Below are positions 37,754 through 47,096 of a DNA stretch of 64,000 bases, piece after piece. Both the position numbers and the translations under genes were made by a program. The notes beneath the pieces were generated by a model. That model did not search any database. It saw only the letters and a program-made list of their open reading frames with translations, and was not told the DNA's origin. Origin of the DNA: Phaeobacter sp. J2-8 (GTDB lineage: Bacteria > Pseudomonadota > Alphaproteobacteria > Rhodobacterales > Rhodobacteraceae). The stretch is taken from NCBI RefSeq assembly GCF_022867865.1, contig NZ_JALIEC010000003.1, positions 62,001 through 126,000 on the forward strand, given 5' to 3'. How positions within the stretch are numbered: position 1 is the first letter of the stretch; each line of letters begins with the position of its first letter.

Positions 37754-38290
37754 TCACGTGCCCTTTTTGCGCGGGCGTTTGTCGTTGCCGGAACCATGTC
37801 CCGCATCATTCCCAGAAAACAGCACCAGCCCAAATGCCCCGGCAAAGACCGCAATATCCGCCAGATTGAAGGCATATGGGTTTTCCAGGCCGCAACAGGA
37901 CATGTTGAGGAAATCCGCCACCGCGCCATAGATCGCCCGATCCACGACATTGCCCAGCGCGCCACCAATCAGCAAACCGGCAGAAATTCGCCCGATCCGC
38001 CCCGGCGGGTCACGCCAGACCCAGACAATCACAACCCCGACAATGCCCAGTGCAATTGAAATCAACACCAGTCGGGCCAGGTCGGTATGGCCGGAAAACA
38101 GGCCAAAGTTGATGCCTGAATTCCATGCCATACGCAGATTGATGAAGGGCGGCCAAACGTCGATTTCACCCAAGGTGCGCAGGTCCAGCAGATGCACGAC
38201 AACATATTTGCTGATCTGATCCAGCAAAAAGACCCAGATTGCTGCCCAAAAAATTGTGCGCATCTGTGTGCTGCGTTGTGTGCCTGCCAT
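37754..38290 (-). CDS. lspA: Lipoprotein signal peptidase (signal peptidase II)
   Basis: Inner-membrane aspartyl protease of 178 residues that cleaves prolipoprotein signal peptides. Four hydrophobic helices; first Asp region LLDQISKYVVV, AWNSGINFGLF, and the catalytic pair in GALGNVVDRAIYGAVADFLN. The C-terminus is basic (DKRPRKKGT). The start at 38290 (MAGTQRSTQMRTIFW) has AAGG upstream; the Met nine residues later is possible. It sits between purH and the DUF3035 gene on the same strand. Confidence 0.93.
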   Translation of the reverse strand: MAGTQRSTQMRTIFWAAIWVFLLDQISKYVVVHLLDLRTLGEIDVWPPFINLRMAWNSGINFGLFSGHTDLARLVLISIALGIVGVVIVWVWRDPPGRIGRISAGLLIGGALGNVVDRAIYGAVADFLNMSCCGLENPYAFNLADIAVFAGAFGLVLFSGNDAGHGSGNDKRPRKKGT

Positions 38291-38321
38291 ACGTGCTCTG
38301 CCTTCTGTCGCTATCCCGGGC

Positions 38322-39921
38322 TTAGTGCCGGAAATGGCGCATTCCTGTAAAGACCATGGCCAATCCGGCCTCATCCGCCGCCGCAATCACATCTGCGTCG
38401 CGCATTGATCCGCCCGGTTGAATGACTGCGGTTGCCCCGGCCGCTGCGGCCTCCAGCAACCCGTCAGGGAAGGGGAAGAACGCATCCGACGCCACGGCCG
38501 AGCCTTGGGTCAACGGTGTCTCCAATCCCATGGCCTCGGCCATACGCTCGGCCTTTTTCGCGGCGATCAATGCGCTGTCCAGACGGCTCATCTGGCCTGG
38601 CGCCCACACCCACGGTCGCGCCATCGCGGACATAGACAATGGCGTTGGACTTCACATGTTTTGCCACTTTCCAGGCAAACAAAAGATCAGCCATCTGCGC
38701 ATCGGTCGGCGCCAGTTTGGTCACCACCTTCAGATCGTCCAACCCGACATAGCCGACATCCTTGTCCTGCATCAGGAAGCCGCCGGCCACCTGGCGCATC
38801 ACCTGACCGCCGACTTTGACATCTGGCAAGCCTTCGGTGGTCAACAGACGCAGATTCTTCTTCTCTTTGAAAATACGCATTGCGCCGTCGTTGGCACCGG
38901 GCGCGATCACCACCTCGGTGAAAATACCGGTGATTTCCTGCGCGGTTTCTTCGTCCAGCGGTTGGTTGAACGCGACAATCCCGCCAAAGGCCGAGGTCCG
39001 GTCACAATCAAATGCCGACTTATAGGCGTCAAGCAGGGTTGTGCCACGGGCCACGCCACAGGGGTTGGCATGTTTGATGATCGCACAGGCCGGACCGGCC
39101 TCTGGGGCAAATTCCGCCACCAGCTCGAACGCGGCGTCGGTGTCATTGATGTTGTTATAGGACAATTCCTTGCCCTGATGCTGCACGGCTGTCGCGACGC
39201 CGGGGCGCTCTGTGCCATCGCTGTAGAACGCCGCTTTCTGATGGGGGTTCTCACCATAGCGCAGGGTTTGTTTGACCTGTCCGGCCACCGCACGGCGGCG
39301 CGGGGCGACCTCGCCCAAGGCATCCGCCATCCAGGACGACACCGCCGCATCATAGGCCCCGGTGCGGGCATAGGCGGTCTGCGCCAGACGCTGACGGAAG
39401 GCATAGGATGTGGCACCGGAATTTGCATTCAGCTCCAGCAGCAGCGCTTCGTAATCCTCGACATCCACCACCGTGGTGACAAACCCGTGGTTCTTGGCCG
39501 CCGCGCGGATCATCGCCGGGCCGCCAATGTCGATATTTTCGATACAGGTGTCGTAATCCGCGCCCTTGGCGACGGTTTCCTCAAACGGATAGAGGTTCAC
39601 CACCAACAGGTCGATTGCGCCGATCCCGTGTTCCTCCATGGCCGCCACATGGTCGGCATTGTCGCGCAGCGCCAGCAATCCGCCGTGTACGCCGGGATGC
39701 AAAGTCTTGACCCGGCCATCCATCATTTCGGGAAAGCCGGTCACATCCGCCACATCACGCACCGTCAGCCCGGCATCGCGCAGGGCCTTGGCCGATCCGC
39801 CGGTCGACAGCAATTCAACCCCGCGCTCATCCAGCGCACGGCCAAGGTCGATCAACCCGGTCTTGTCGGATACGGAAAGGAGGGCGCGCCGGATCGGCAC
39901 GAGAGGGTTTGCATCGGTCAT
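38322..39921 (-). pseudogene. purH: Bifunctional AICAR formyltransferase / IMP cyclohydrolase with one-base frameshift
   Basis: PurH performs the last two steps of purine biosynthesis. The frame from ATG 39921 holds the IMP cyclohydrolase domain ([32 protein letters not shown]) and most of the transformylase ([38 protein letters not shown]). At VGVGA it leaves phase; the expected [21 protein letters not shown] continues in another frame to 38322. Removing one base at about 38598 gives 532 residues, the normal length. The gene lies in the conserved rsmB-heparinase-purH-lspA order. An assembly or sequencing insertion is far more likely than loss of an essential pathway enzyme. Confidence 0.92.
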
Positions 39922-39939
39922 GGTTTCGGGGTCCTGCGG

Positions 39940-41688
39940 TCAGCTGTCAAAATCGAATTCGTCGTCCCGGGTCAGGTCTCTGGTTGCCACGGCTGTGTCA
40001 TGCGCCTTGGCCAAAGACCACCGGATGCGGGTCGCATAGCCCATTGCCCGGTGAGATAAAACGATCTGTTTCGTCGCGCGGGGCCGCAATCGCCCGGATT
40101 CCAGATAAACCGAGGGTTCCAGCGACATTTCAACCGTGCCTTCGTGGCGAAAAACCCATATTTCCCCGGATCGCAGCGCCAATGACACCGCCATGCCGCC
40201 CATATCGACCTCGGCGTCGACATCGGGGTGCAAATGAAACCGTGCGTGATAGGGCACGCCGGATTTCCCGGCAGCGGCCAGGACCCGGTCGAATCGCTTC
40301 TTGTCCGGCGCTTTCAACGCCAGCAACATGTCTTCGCCCACCAGACCACGGCCATCAAAGGTCATTTCCAGGATACGCGCATGGGTCAACCCATGGGTCG
40401 AAACATACCCATCATGCCCGGCCTCAAGCTTTAGCCCATCCGGCATCTGGCCGATTTCCACCGGCACCTCACGCGGGGCATCTTCCAGCATTTCCCGCCG
40501 TGCGCCGCCAACCCGGCCTTCGCGACCCAAACGGGCGCTGGAATAGCCTTCCAACGCCAAGGTGGAATGTGACGGCGTGGCCCGACCGGCCCGCCGCCAA
40601 TCTTCGCCAAAGAACGCCCCGGACCCACAGCTGACAATCAGCGGTCTGCGCCCGGAGGTCACCTCGAACGCCAGGGTCGAGGCATGGGCGTTGAACGATG
40701 CTGCGCCTTCGGGCGGTGGGCTGGCGTCCACAATCACCGAGGTACGCCCCGCCGACAGCCGGGCAAATCCCATGGCCAGCCCCTCGGCTCCGCGGCGCAC
40801 ACCGGACGCCGACAGCGCCTGATCCAGCCGCCCGTCAATGCCGCGTCCGCCGCCATGAAACCGCGCCAACCCGCCGTCACTGTGGCGCAACGCCCGCAGC
40901 GTCGGGGCAATGCGGGTGATGGCGGCCTGATGCGCCGGGGCAATCATGTTCCCGGTCTCTTCCAGCGCCGCCGCCGCCCAGGTCAGCAGGGTGAACACCT
41001 CAAGCAACTCTTCGGGGTTGCGGGTGGGAATGCCACCTTGTTCATCAATCTGATTGCCGCATTCGCGCGCCAGTGCGTTTTTGGCCGAGGCAGTGAATTC
41101 CTCCATCCCGCGCAGGCTCAGCCCCGCATAAAGCAGGCCAGTCAGCGCCTCGAACCGGGGCAGGCCGGGGGCCGCCTTGGACCAGCGCCGTCCAAGAAAC
41201 AGGGTCTGATGTGCCAGCGATTTGAAAAACCGATCAGAATGCTCGGCTTCCAACGCGCGCAACAGGAAAATCGCATGATGGGTCCAGCGCACCAACCGCC
41301 GCCCCGCCAGATCCGGGGTCCAGCCCGGCCCCGAGCCGTTGCCATAGCGTTCGATCCACCCCAAAAGCCAGCGTTGCGCCACATTGCGTGCGCGCATGTC
41401 CCCCACGGCGGCCAGATCATCAAGCCAGCCAAAGCCATGAATCTGTTCGACAAAGGCCCCGTCGGGCGGCTCTATGTCCCAGAGCATGGCGTCGTCAGCC
41501 TCGATCAAATGCCCGGCAAACATCAGGTTTCCGGCAATCAACTGGCGTCCGCGATTGAAACTGCCGATGGTGCGCGGCTCTGGCTGGGACACAAATGCCG
41601 TGGCCGCACGCCCGCGCGCGGCCAACCGGGCATGAACCCGGTGCATCAGGCGCGTGCGTCGCGCTGACCAGCTTTCGTTCTCGGACAT
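39940..41688 (-). CDS. Heparinase II/III family protein
   Basis: Heparinase II/III-like protein of 582 residues: a helical (alpha/alpha toroid) N-terminal half (WTHHAIFLLRALEAEHSDRF, EALTGLLYAGLSL) and a beta-sandwich C-terminal half beginning near FARLSAGRTSVIVDASPPP with the conserved SHSTLALEG. No signal peptide is seen, unlike secreted polysaccharide lyases, so it may be cytoplasmic or non-classical. Its fixed place between rsmB and purH in Rhodobacterales suggests a cell-envelope role; substrate unknown. GAGGCAGAG precedes ATG 41688. Confidence 0.9.
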   Translation of the reverse strand: MSENESWSARRTRLMHRVHARLAARGRAATAFVSQPEPRTIGSFNRGRQLIAGNLMFAGHLIEADDAMLWDIEPPDGAFVEQIHGFGWLDDLAAVGDMRARNVAQRWLLGWIERYGNGSGPGWTPDLAGRRLVRWTHHAIFLLRALEAEHSDRFFKSLAHQTLFLGRRWSKAAPGLPRFEALTGLLYAGLSLRGMEEFTASAKNALARECGNQIDEQGGIPTRNPEELLEVFTLLTWAAAALEETGNMIAPAHQAAITRIAPTLRALRHSDGGLARFHGGGRGIDGRLDQALSASGVRRGAEGLAMGFARLSAGRTSVIVDASPPPEGAASFNAHASTLAFEVTSGRRPLIVSCGSGAFFGEDWRRAGRATPSHSTLALEGYSSARLGREGRVGGARREMLEDAPREVPVEIGQMPDGLKLEAGHDGYVSTHGLTHARILEMTFDGRGLVGEDMLLALKAPDKKRFDRVLAAAGKSGVPYHARFHLHPDVDAEVDMGGMAVSLALRSGEIWVFRHEGTVEMSLEPSVYLESGRLRPRATKQIVLSHRAMGYATRIRWSLAKAHDTAVATRDLTRDDEFDFDS

Positions 41689-41819
41689 ATGCTCTGCCTC
41701 ATCCGCACTTTGCGCGCGGCATTTCGCCAATCATACCCGCCAGATCGGGCAAAGTCACCTTGGAAAAATCATTCCCCCGGCGGTTCTGTTGCCTGGTTGG
41801 CGCAGGATGGCAGCCGGGC

Positions 41820-43082
41820 TCAGCGGCTCAGGCAGGCCATATAGAAACCGTCCATTCCGCCACGTTCGGCCCAGTAATCCGGCCGCAGGCGAATGCCCCC
41901 TTCGCTGCTGCGCCAGTCCTTCTCGATACCGGGCAGATCAAATGCCTCTGGCACAACCCGCAGCCCCGGATGACGTTCCAGCGCCTCGTCAATCTGGCTT
42001 TCACCTTCGTCCGGCAAAAGCGAACAGGTGCAGTATATCAACCGCCCGCCGGGCTTCAAAAGGGTCAGCGCGTGGTCGATCATCGCGGCCTGCAATTCGA
42101 TCAGCCCGCCAATCTCGGCCCCGTCGCGCGCCAGCGGAAGGTCGGGGTGGCGTCGGATCGTGCCGGTCGCGGAACAGGGCGCATCCAGCACAATCGCATC
42201 AAATGTCCCCTGAAATGCCAGCGCATCCGAGGCCACGATCGCTGCCGTCAGGCCGGTGCGTTGCAGGTTTTCGCGCAACCGTCCCAATCGGCTCTCCGAG
42301 ATGTCCAATGCGGTCACATCCGCGCCACCCGCCGCCAGCTGCAATGTCTTGCCGCCCGGCGCGGCGCACATATCCAGCACCTTCAACCCGGAAACATCGC
42401 TCAATCCACGCACAGGCAGGGCCGCCGCCGCATCCTGAACCCACCATGCGCCCTCGGCAAAGCCGGGTAAGGCGCTGACTTGGCCCGGGTTGCTCAGCCG
42501 TAGCGACCCCGTGGGCAAAACCTCTGCCGCAAGATCCGCAGCCGGACCTTGATCCCAATCCGCGGCCTTCAGGCTCAGGTCCAGCGGCGCCCCGGTAAAA
42601 TGCACCACTTCCATGGCCGCCACCGCGTCGGCGCCCCAGGCCTGAACCAGCGGCTGACGCAGCCATTTCGCCAGCCGCGGCACCCGCAATTCCGCCCATT
42701 TTTCCGCGCCCTCGGTGGCCACCTTGCGCAGGACCGCATTGACCAAGCCACCATAACTGGCGGTCCGTTTGCCCCGGCGCACATATTCGACGGCCTCGTT
42801 GACCACACCATGGGCATCCCCGCCCTGACACAGCTCAACCGTGGCCAATCGCAGCACATTGCGCACCGCCAGCGGCGGCATTTTGCGCAAATAGGGCTTC
42901 ACCACCCGGTCGGCCCGTTCCAGCCCGCGCAGGGTTTCCAGGGTCAACCGCAAGGCCCGTGCGCGATCGCCGGGTTCCAACCGCTGATGCTGCGGCGCAC
43001 CGGTCAATTCCGACAAAAGCCGCCGGTCATTCAGCACCTGGCCCAAAAGCCATAACGCGCCCTGTCGTGCCGATCCTGCCAT
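41820..43082 (-). CDS. rsmB: RsmB-type 16S rRNA m5C methyltransferase
   Basis: RsmB/NOP family methyltransferase, 420 residues. An N-terminal NusB-like helical domain (about 1-135, GALWLLGQVLNDRRLLSEL ... YGGLVNAVLRKVA) precedes the SAM-dependent core: VLDMCAAPGGKTLQLA (motif I), VLDAPCSATGTIRRHPD (motif IV Cys) and IYCTCSLLPDEGE (motif VI catalytic Cys). It methylates cytosine 967 in small-subunit rRNA. It heads the minus-strand rsmB-heparinase-purH-lspA group. Confidence 0.93.
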   Translation of the reverse strand: MAGSARQGALWLLGQVLNDRRLLSELTGAPQHQRLEPGDRARALRLTLETLRGLERADRVVKPYLRKMPPLAVRNVLRLATVELCQGGDAHGVVNEAVEYVRRGKRTASYGGLVNAVLRKVATEGAEKWAELRVPRLAKWLRQPLVQAWGADAVAAMEVVHFTGAPLDLSLKAADWDQGPAADLAAEVLPTGSLRLSNPGQVSALPGFAEGAWWVQDAAAALPVRGLSDVSGLKVLDMCAAPGGKTLQLAAGGADVTALDISESRLGRLRENLQRTGLTAAIVASDALAFQGTFDAIVLDAPCSATGTIRRHPDLPLARDGAEIGGLIELQAAMIDHALTLLKPGGRLIYCTCSLLPDEGESQIDEALERHPGLRVVPEAFDLPGIEKDWRSSEGGIRLRPDYWAERGGMDGFYMACLSR

Positions 43083-43154
43083 CTGCGACCTCCAGCCCGC
43101 TTGCCCATAAGAATTCAGCGCGTATATCTAGGCTCAAGCCGTGAGGAAAGCCAA

Positions 43155-43346
43155 ATGTCTGAAACCGAAACAGAACGCCGCGCCAAATTGCCCGAAGCCG
43201 CCCGTCGCGCGCTGGAAGAGGCCGATGCCCGCCGCATTGAAGCAGCCAAAGCCGACCCGCTGCCAACGGAACTGGGCGGGCGCGATGGTCCCGAACCGGT
43301 GCGCTATGGCGATTGGGAGAAAAAGGGCCTCGCCATCGACTTCTGA
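43155..43346 (+). CDS. DUF1674 protein (SDHAF4-like succinate dehydrogenase assembly factor)
   Basis: DUF1674 protein of 63 residues. The diagnostic C-terminus GRDGPEPVRYGDWEKKGLAIDF (family pattern GPEPTRYGDWEKKG) is complete; the N-terminus is helical and charged. Eukaryotic homologues (Sdh8/SDHAF4) bind flavinated SdhA during assembly of respiratory complex II. ATG 43155 has GAGGAAAG upstream. It is divergent from rsmB. Confidence 0.92.
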   Translation: MSETETERRAKLPEAARRALEEADARRIEAAKADPLPTELGGRDGPEPVRYGDWEKKGLAIDF

Positions 43347-43358
43347 TGCGGAACGGGT

Positions 43359-43406
43359 CCTTCTTCTGTTCACAAATATCCCAGGGTTTGGGGCAGCGCC
43401 CCAAGG
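43359..43406 (+). repeat. Dispersed repeat A, copy 3 (diverged)
   Basis: CCTTCTTCTGTT, then CAAATATCCCAGGG and the hairpin TTGGGGCAGCGCCCCAA. The head matches the copies at 14851 and 53793; the tail is changed but still palindromic. It lies between the convergent DUF1674 and dapB genes. Confidence 0.75.
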
Positions 43407-43462
43407 CCTGCGTGGCCTGAACGCAGGTGACCCTGACCGGGCTTTGACTGGGCCTTGAAACC

Positions 43463-44281
43463 CTACTGGCCCAGCCCAAGCACGTCGATCATGTCATATT
43501 CACCCGGGGCCCGGTCCTGTCCCCAGAGCGCGGCTTTCAATGCGCCACGGGCAAAGACCGACCGGTCACTGGCGACATGGCGCAGCGTGATGCGTTCGCC
43601 GGCGGCGGCAAACATCACGTCATGCTCACCGACAATATCGCCACCGCGAATCACGGCGAACCCGATATCGCCCTTCTTTCGTGCGCCGGTAATGCCATCG
43701 CGGCCCCGGTCAGAGACCTCCGCCAGTTCGACGCCGCGCCCCTTGGCAGCGGCCTCTCCGAGCATCAATGCGGTGCCTGATGGTGCGTCGACCTTGCGGT
43801 TGTGATGCGCCTCGATCACTTCGATGTCATAATCGTCATCCAATGCGCGGGCGACTTTCTCGGCCAATACCGTCAAAAGGTTCACACCCAATGACATATT
43901 TCCGGCCCGCACGATCACCGCATGGCGCGCGGCGGCCTTGATCCGGGTCAGGTGGCTTTCCTCCATCCCGGTGGTGCCAATCACATGGCAAAGCCGTGCC
44001 TGTGCGGCCAGTGCCGCGAATTCCACTGTGGCATCCGGGGCGGTGAAATCAATCACCGCCTGTGCTTTGGCAAAGGCCGCAAGCGGATCATCGCTGACCA
44101 CAACCCCCAGATCCGCGCCGCCCATGGCTGCGCCGACATCGCGGCCGATCCAATCGTGCCCTTCACGTTCCAGGGCCGCGACCAGATGCATCTTGTCACT
44201 GGCACAGACGGTGCGGATCAACATCTGGCCCATGCGGCCAGAGGCCCCAGTGATCACGATTCCGGGAATGGGTGCGGTCAT
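43463..44281 (-). CDS. dapB: 4-hydroxy-tetrahydrodipicolinate reductase
   Basis: DapB, 272 residues, the NAD(P)H-dependent step of lysine and meso-diaminopimelate synthesis. Cofactor loop [12 protein letters not shown] at 9-20; the signature region [21 protein letters not shown] holds the catalytic His and Lys, and [12 protein letters not shown] precedes it. It is divergent from rbfA (93 bases) and is followed by repeat A copy 3. Confidence 0.95.
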   Translation of the reverse strand: MTAPIPGIVITGASGRMGQMLIRTVCASDKMHLVAALEREGHDWIGRDVGAAMGGADLGVVVSDDPLAAFAKAQAVIDFTAPDATVEFAALAAQARLCHVIGTTGMEESHLTRIKAAARHAVIVRAGNMSLGVNLLTVLAEKVARALDDDYDIEVIEAHHNRKVDAPSGTALMLGEAAAKGRGVELAEVSDRGRDGITGARKKGDIGFAVIRGGDIVGEHDVMFAAAGERITLRHVASDRSVFARGALKAALWGQDRAPGEYDMIDVLGLGQ

Positions 44282-44374
44282 TTCATTGTCTCCTTGGCCT
44301 TATCGCATGGCCGTCTTCACATACCCCGCGTTGCACGTCTTGGCAAAGCCCCTGCGAAAGCGTATCTGGCAGGT

Positions 44375-44770
44375 ATGGCGAAGAATACTTTTCATGACGG
44401 GCAAGGCCCATCGCAACGTCAGCTTCGCGTCGGCGAGCTGATCCGGCGTACATTGTCCGAGGTGCTGATGCGCGGTGATGTGCATGACCCCGACCTCAAC
44501 CGTATTTCGATCACGGTGGGCGAGGTGCGCACATCCCCCGATCTGCGAATCGCCACTGTCTATGTCTGCCCTCTGGGCGGGCAGGGCGGGGACGAGGTCG
44601 TGGCGCTGCTGGCGCGCAACAAAGGTGAGTTGCGCCATCTTGTCAGCAAGCAGCTGACCTTGAAATTCGCGCCTGACCTGCGGTTTCGGCTGGATGACAC
44701 GTTTGACCGGATGGACGACACCAGACGTCTGTTCGAAAGGGACGACGTGCGGCGCGATCTGGACGATTGA
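44375..44770 (+). CDS. rbfA: Ribosome-binding factor A
   Basis: RbfA, 131 residues, a KH-fold protein needed for late 30S maturation. Seen: [46 protein letters not shown] and the C-terminal [20 protein letters not shown]. Homology begins at ATG 44375. It overlaps the next gene as TGATG and belongs to the rbfA-truB-rpsO-pnp cluster. Confidence 0.95.
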   Translation: MAKNTFHDGQGPSQRQLRVGELIRRTLSEVLMRGDVHDPDLNRISITVGEVRTSPDLRIATVYVCPLGGQGGDEVVALLARNKGELRHLVSKQLTLKFAPDLRFRLDDTFDRMDDTRRLFERDDVRRDLDD

Positions 44771-45501
44771 TGTTTCGGGCGCTGGCTGTTGCATTTCTGA
44801 TTGCGCTGTCGTCACAGGCGGCGGCGGTCACCTGCGAAAACCAACGCCACGACGGCAATCGGTTCACGGTTTGCGCGGTTGATCCTGTCACGGAAAACCT
44901 GCGGCTGTTTCGCGCCGACGAAAACGGCGCGCCTTATGGGCATTTTTCCAAACTCGATACGGCGCTGCGCAACCGGGGCCAGTCGCTGAGTTTTGCGGTC
45001 AATGGCGGCATGTATCATACTGATCGCGCGCCGGTTGGCCATTATATCGAAGATGGCCAAGAGGATATGCGGGTTGTCTCGAACGCGGGTCCGGGCAACT
45101 TCGGGCTGCTGCCGAACGGGATTTTCTGCATCACAGCCGACCGGGCGCGGGTGTTTGAAACCCTCGACTATCTGGCGCGGACGCCGCAGTGCGACCATGC
45201 CACCCAATCCGGGCCAATGCTGGTGATCGACGGGGCCCTGCACCCCGCGTTCCTGCGCGACAGCACGTCCCGCAACATCCGCAACGGCGTCGGCGCCACC
45301 CGTGATGGCAAGCGTGCGGTGTTTGTGATTTCCAACAATTCCGTCACCTTCTGGGAATTTGCCAGCTTCTTTCGCGATGTGCTGAAGCTGCCGAATGCGC
45401 TGTTTCTGGATGGAAACATCTCGCGCATGTATGCGCCGGATATCGGGCGCAATGATCTTGGCTTTGCCATGGGGCCGATTATCGCGGTTGTCGCGCCGTA
45501 G
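44770..45501 (+). CDS. Phosphodiester glycosidase-domain exported protein (DUF2233)
   Basis: Exported protein of 243 residues: signal peptide [19 protein letters not shown], then a NAGPA/DUF2233 phosphodiester glycosidase domain with LSFAVNGGMYHTDRAPVGHYIEDG, ATQSGPMLVIDG and the C-terminal NALFLDGNISRMYAPD. Related enzymes uncover N-acetylglucosamine-phosphodiester groups; the bacterial substrate is unknown. It begins at ATG 44770 on the last base of the rbfA stop, so it is coupled to rbfA and inserted between rbfA and truB. Confidence 0.9.
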   Translation: MFRALAVAFLIALSSQAAAVTCENQRHDGNRFTVCAVDPVTENLRLFRADENGAPYGHFSKLDTALRNRGQSLSFAVNGGMYHTDRAPVGHYIEDGQEDMRVVSNAGPGNFGLLPNGIFCITADRARVFETLDYLARTPQCDHATQSGPMLVIDGALHPAFLRDSTSRNIRNGVGATRDGKRAVFVISNNSVTFWEFASFFRDVLKLPNALFLDGNISRMYAPDIGRNDLGFAMGPIIAVVAP

Positions 45502-45580
45502 CCGACATTTGGCGACGCCCTATTGACGGGACCCGCGCCGTTACTTATCCCGCCCGTTCTGATGACAATCCGGGGACGAC

Positions 45581-46489
45581 ATGGGACGCAAACGCAAGGG
45601 ACGCGACATTTCTGGCTGGCTGGTGGTGGACAAACCCGCCGGGCCGACCTCGACCGCTGTGGTGAACAAGATCCGCTGGGCGTTCGAGGCCAAGAAAGCC
45701 GGACATGCCGGCACGCTCGATCCTGAGGCCACTGGCCTTTTGGCGGTGGCGCTGGGCGAGGCGACCAAAACCGTGCCTTTTGTGACCGATGCGATGAAAG
45801 CCTATGAATTCACCGTGCGCTGGGGCGCGGCGACCAACACCGATGATGCCGACGGCGAGGTGATTGATACCTCGGACAGCCTGCCGACGGATGATCAGAT
45901 CAAGGATGCGCTGGGCCAATTTGTCGGCGACATCGAACAGGTGCCGCCACAGTTTTCCGCCGTCAAGATCGACGGTGAACGCGCCTACAAGCTGGCCCGC
46001 GATGGCGAAGCCGTGGAAATCGCGGCCCGCCCGCTTTGGGTTGAGGAATTGCTGCTGGTTGATCGGCCCGATGCCGATACCGCGGTTTTTGAAATGACCT
46101 GTGGCAAAGGTGGCTATGTGCGGTCCATCGCGCGCGATCTGGGGCGGGTTCTGGGCTGTTTGGGGCATGTTGTGACCCTGCGCCGGATCTGGTCCGGGCC
46201 GTTTGACCTTGAAAACGCTGTGACGTTGGAACAGGTCGAGGCGCTGGCGCGCACGGCGGAAATCGACGCCCTGTTGCTGCCGTTGGAAACCGGATTGCAG
46301 GATCTGCCAGAGGTGCATTGCGGGGTCGAGGCGCTGACCCGGTTGCGCAATGGCAATCCGGCCGAGGTGACCGGCGGCAATGCAGAATTCGGCGACACGG
46401 TCTGGGCCAGCCATCAGGGGGTTCCGGTGGCGGTTGGCGAATACCGCGCGGGCAAGATTCAGCCGTCGCGGGTGTTTGTCCTCGATTAA
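45581..46489 (+). CDS. truB: tRNA pseudouridine(55) synthase
   Basis: TruB, 302 residues, makes pseudouridine 55 in the T loop of tRNAs. Seen: [36 protein letters not shown] with catalytic Asp47, [19 protein letters not shown] and [18 protein letters not shown] 45581 begins [10 protein letters not shown]. It sits in the rbfA-truB-rpsO-pnp region with lineage-specific genes on either side. Confidence 0.95.
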   Translation: MGRKRKGRDISGWLVVDKPAGPTSTAVVNKIRWAFEAKKAGHAGTLDPEATGLLAVALGEATKTVPFVTDAMKAYEFTVRWGAATNTDDADGEVIDTSDSLPTDDQIKDALGQFVGDIEQVPPQFSAVKIDGERAYKLARDGEAVEIAARPLWVEELLLVDRPDADTAVFEMTCGKGGYVRSIARDLGRVLGCLGHVVTLRRIWSGPFDLENAVTLEQVEALARTAEIDALLLPLETGLQDLPEVHCGVEALTRLRNGNPAEVTGGNAEFGDTVWASHQGVPVAVGEYRAGKIQPSRVFVLD

Positions 46490-46492
46490 GGC

Positions 46493-47011
46493 ATGGTTGT
46501 CCGCAAAACCCACGAAACCGAGGATTGCAGGTCCGAGGCGGTTTATTCCGACTGCGGGCTTTATCGGTATCGGTTGCGCCGCAGCTGGGATGTGACGGCG
46601 GGGCAGGTGGCTTTTGTCATGCTGAACCCGTCGACCGCAAACGAGAAGGTGAACGATCCGACAATCGCGCGCTGCGAAAGACGCGCGCGTCTGTTGGGGT
46701 ACGGCGGATTGGACGTGGTCAATCTTTTTGCGTTTCGCGCAACCGATCCCAAAGACTTGCGCGCGGCGCCCGAACCGATCGGGCCGGAAAACGATCAGTT
46801 TCTGGCTGACGCCTTTGCTGCGGCGGATATGGTCCTGGCGGCCTGGGGCGTGCACGGGCGGTTGCACGATCGTGACAGCGCGGTGCTGCCGCTTCTGAAT
46901 GTTGCATCGGGCAAATTGTTTACACTGGGTTTGACCCGTCACGGGCTGCCACGGCACCCGCTGTATGTGTCCTATGGCCAGAAACCCGAACCCTGGCAGG
47001 CCGGGTTCTAA
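46493..47011 (+). CDS. DUF1643 domain-containing protein
   Basis: DUF1643 protein of 172 residues. Family blocks seen: YRYRLRRSW, VAFVMLNPSTANEKVNDPTI, LGYGGLDVVNLFAFRATDPKDL, VLAAWGVHG and LTRHGLPRHPLYV. Soluble, no known catalytic residues; function unknown. It starts 3 bases after the truB stop, so it is probably translated from the same mRNA. Confidence 0.92.
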   Translation: MVVRKTHETEDCRSEAVYSDCGLYRYRLRRSWDVTAGQVAFVMLNPSTANEKVNDPTIARCERRARLLGYGGLDVVNLFAFRATDPKDLRAAPEPIGPENDQFLADAFAAADMVLAAWGVHGRLHDRDSAVLPLLNVASGKLFTLGLTRHGLPRHPLYVSYGQKPEPWQAGF

Positions 47012-47096
47012 CCGTCATTAACCACCTGCCGGTAAAGGATTTGACCGAACGGGGCGCCGGGAACATACTGTGCCCGGGGTATTAGGGTGTGAAACA

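Noticed and set aside
38422-40059. Plus-strand frame of 545 codons
   Set aside because: Antisense to purH, whose conserved motifs are clear on the minus strand.
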